A stretch of DNA of 16,297 nt, from NCBI GenBank assembly GCA_030632035.1, contig DAOVJZ010000009.1:1-16297 (forward strand), read 5' to 3'. Source of the stretch: Granulosicoccaceae bacterium (GTDB lineage: Bacteria > Pseudomonadota > Gammaproteobacteria > DAOVJZ01). A program made the translations under genes and the position numbers. Numbering within the stretch: position 1 is the stretch's first letter; every line of letters starts with the position of its first letter. The notes below the pieces were generated by a model, which ran no database searches, had not been told where the DNA came from, and worked only from the letters and a program-made list of their open reading frames with translations. Positions 15,168-16,297 of the stretch are shown here, piece after piece.

Positions 15168-15174
15168 AGATTTT

Positions 15175-16287
15175 ATGGAACTTGCAACTGCAGAAGAAAT
15201 TATTGAAGAAATCAAACAAGGCCGTATGGTTGTTTTGATGGATGATGAAGATCGTGAGAACGAAGGCGATTTGATTATGGCTGCCAGCAGTGTGCGCGCA
15301 GAAGATATTAACTTTATGGCTACTTATGGTCGTGGCCTGATTTGTTTGACGTTATCAGAAGAACGTTGTCAGCAACTTAACTTGCCATTGATGGTGAGTG
15401 ACAATCAGGATCAACATTCAACCAATTTTACGATGTCGATAGAAGCTGCCGAAGGTGTGACAACCGGTATTTCTGCTGCTGATCGTGCGGTGACTGTTCA
15501 GGCCGCAGTTGCACCAGATGCTAAGTCAACCGATATTGTACAACCAGGTCATGTGTTCCCATTAAAGGCACAACCCGGTGGTGTGTTAACACGTGCAGGT
15601 CATACCGAAGCGGGTTGTGATCTGGCTCGTCTTGCTGGTTTTGAACCAGCGGCAGTAATTGTTGAAATTTTGAATGAAGATGGCACCATGGCGCGTCGTC
15701 CTGATCTGGAAGTGTTTGCTGAAAAACATGGCTTGAAATTAGGTACAGTGGCAGACCTTATTCATTATCGAGTTCAGAATGAACGCTCTGTCGAGCGTGT
15801 TGGTGAATGTGACTTTCCAACAGAATCAGGTCAATTCAGATTATTTGCGTTTCATGAAACTATCAGTGACAACACACACTTTGCATTGGTGATGGGAGAG
15901 ATTAATCCAGACAAACCAGTGTTAGTGCGTGTGCATATGGAAAATAGTTTATGTGATATTTTTGGTGGCCAGCGTGAAGGGTGCTCACATTCTGCACACA
16001 AGGCAATGAATCGCATTGCTGAAGAAGGCAATGGTATCGTTGTGTTACTTCGTAATCACGAGTCGACAGAAGAATTGATCCAGCGTATTCAGGGGTATCA
16101 ATTACGTGATCAGGGCAAGGAACCGACCAAAACAGCCGTAAAATCGGATCTGCGTACCTTTGGTATTGGTGCCCAGATTTTGTCAGATTTGGGAGTACAC
16201 CAGATGAATGTATTAGGTACGCCTATGAAAATGCATGGTTTATCCGGGTTTGAGCTGGAAGTGGCCGAATACGTACCTTTTGACTAG
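15175..16287 (+). CDS. ribB: 3,4-dihydroxy-2-butanone 4-phosphate synthase with degenerate GTP cyclohydrolase II-like C domain (RibBX type)
   Basis: The N-terminal half (about 1-200) is a complete DHBP synthase, making the four-carbon unit of riboflavin from ribulose 5-phosphate: DDEDRENEGDL (23-33), YGRGLICL, HSTNFTMSIE and LTRAGHTEAGCDLARLAG (138-154). The C-terminal half (about 201-370) keeps the fold of GTP cyclohydrolase II (EGNGIVVLLRNHE, DLRTFGIGAQILSDLGV) but not its chemistry. In the zinc site, aligned to HSEC..RCDCG of E. coli RibA, the three cysteines correspond to Asn257, Glu268 and Cys270, so only one remains. The RQEGR-like loop is replaced by RNHESTEEL. This fits the RibBX variant described in proteobacteria, lacking cyclohydrolase activity. 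The frame is intact to the TAG at 16285, so it is a remodelled, not broken, gene. A separate ribA is expected elsewhere; ribH probably follows beyond the window. Confidence 0.93.
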   Translation: MELATAEEIIEEIKQGRMVVLMDDEDRENEGDLIMAASSVRAEDINFMATYGRGLICLTLSEERCQQLNLPLMVSDNQDQHSTNFTMSIEAAEGVTTGISAADRAVTVQAAVAPDAKSTDIVQPGHVFPLKAQPGGVLTRAGHTEAGCDLARLAGFEPAAVIVEILNEDGTMARRPDLEVFAEKHGLKLGTVADLIHYRVQNERSVERVGECDFPTESGQFRLFAFHETISDNTHFALVMGEINPDKPVLVRVHMENSLCDIFGGQREGCSHSAHKAMNRIAEEGNGIVVLLRNHESTEELIQRIQGYQLRDQGKEPTKTAVKSDLRTFGIGAQILSDLGVHQMNVLGTPMKMHGLSGFELEVAEYVPFD

Positions 16288-16297
16288 GGGCTGTTGA

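Noticed and set aside
15168..15174. FMN riboswitch before the ribB(X) gene
   Set aside because: Only seven bases separate it from ribE, which leaves no room, and the other gaps in the rib cluster are equally short.
15925..16120. Frameshift or pseudogene in the cyclohydrolase-like half of RibB(X)
   Set aside because: The frame is continuous and ends with conserved segments; substitutions, not indels, remove the zinc site.

Overview
The window looks like ordinary chromosome from a free-living gammaproteobacterium. Base composition is mid-range and slightly AT-leaning by eye. The order glyA-nrdR-ribD-ribE-ribB(X), the bacterial-type large PurL with a fused glutaminase, EttA, and a MotY-like OmpA protein all fit that class; I cannot name the genus. 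Coding density is high. I saw no IS element, phage gene, CRISPR array, rRNA or tRNA. The 5' end of purC lies outside the window, and the window stops 10 bases after the ribB(X) stop codon, where ribH would be expected.

Layout. (1) Positions 1-4554, + strand: end of purC overlapping purL by one base, two steps of de novo purine synthesis. (2) Positions 4555-7135, + strand: a run of four envelope genes, msrP-msrQ (periplasmic methionine sulfoxide repair), a two-helix YqaE/Pmp3-like protein and a DUF2959 lipoprotein. The 110-base gap before msrP holds an ECF-sigma-like promoter (GGAAC, 17 bases, TCTAAA). (3) Positions 7162-9726, - strand: ettA (translation factor) followed by a motY-like gene. 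(4) Positions 9814-11213, + strand, divergent from ettA: an AcuC-like histone-deacetylase-family deacetylase coupled by an ATGA overlap to a Mut7-C PIN-like/zinc-ribbon protein. (5) Positions 11460-16287, + strand: glyA, then nrdR-ribD-ribE-ribB(X).

How the genes work together: PurC, PurL and GlyA connect purine synthesis with one-carbon supply. RibD, RibE and RibB(X) are three parts of riboflavin synthesis. The GTP cyclohydrolase II-like half of RibB(X) has lost two of three zinc cysteines and the usual catalytic loop, so a separate ribA is predicted elsewhere in the genome. MsrP and MsrQ form an electron relay from the inner membrane to oxidised periplasmic proteins.

Nothing here is clearly a new system. 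The points most worth a second look are the possible ECF-driven four-gene envelope unit, the deacetylase/Mut7-C pair, the long imperfect palindrome between glyA and nrdR, the possible alternative pairing upstream of glyA, and the apparently leaderless start of ettA.
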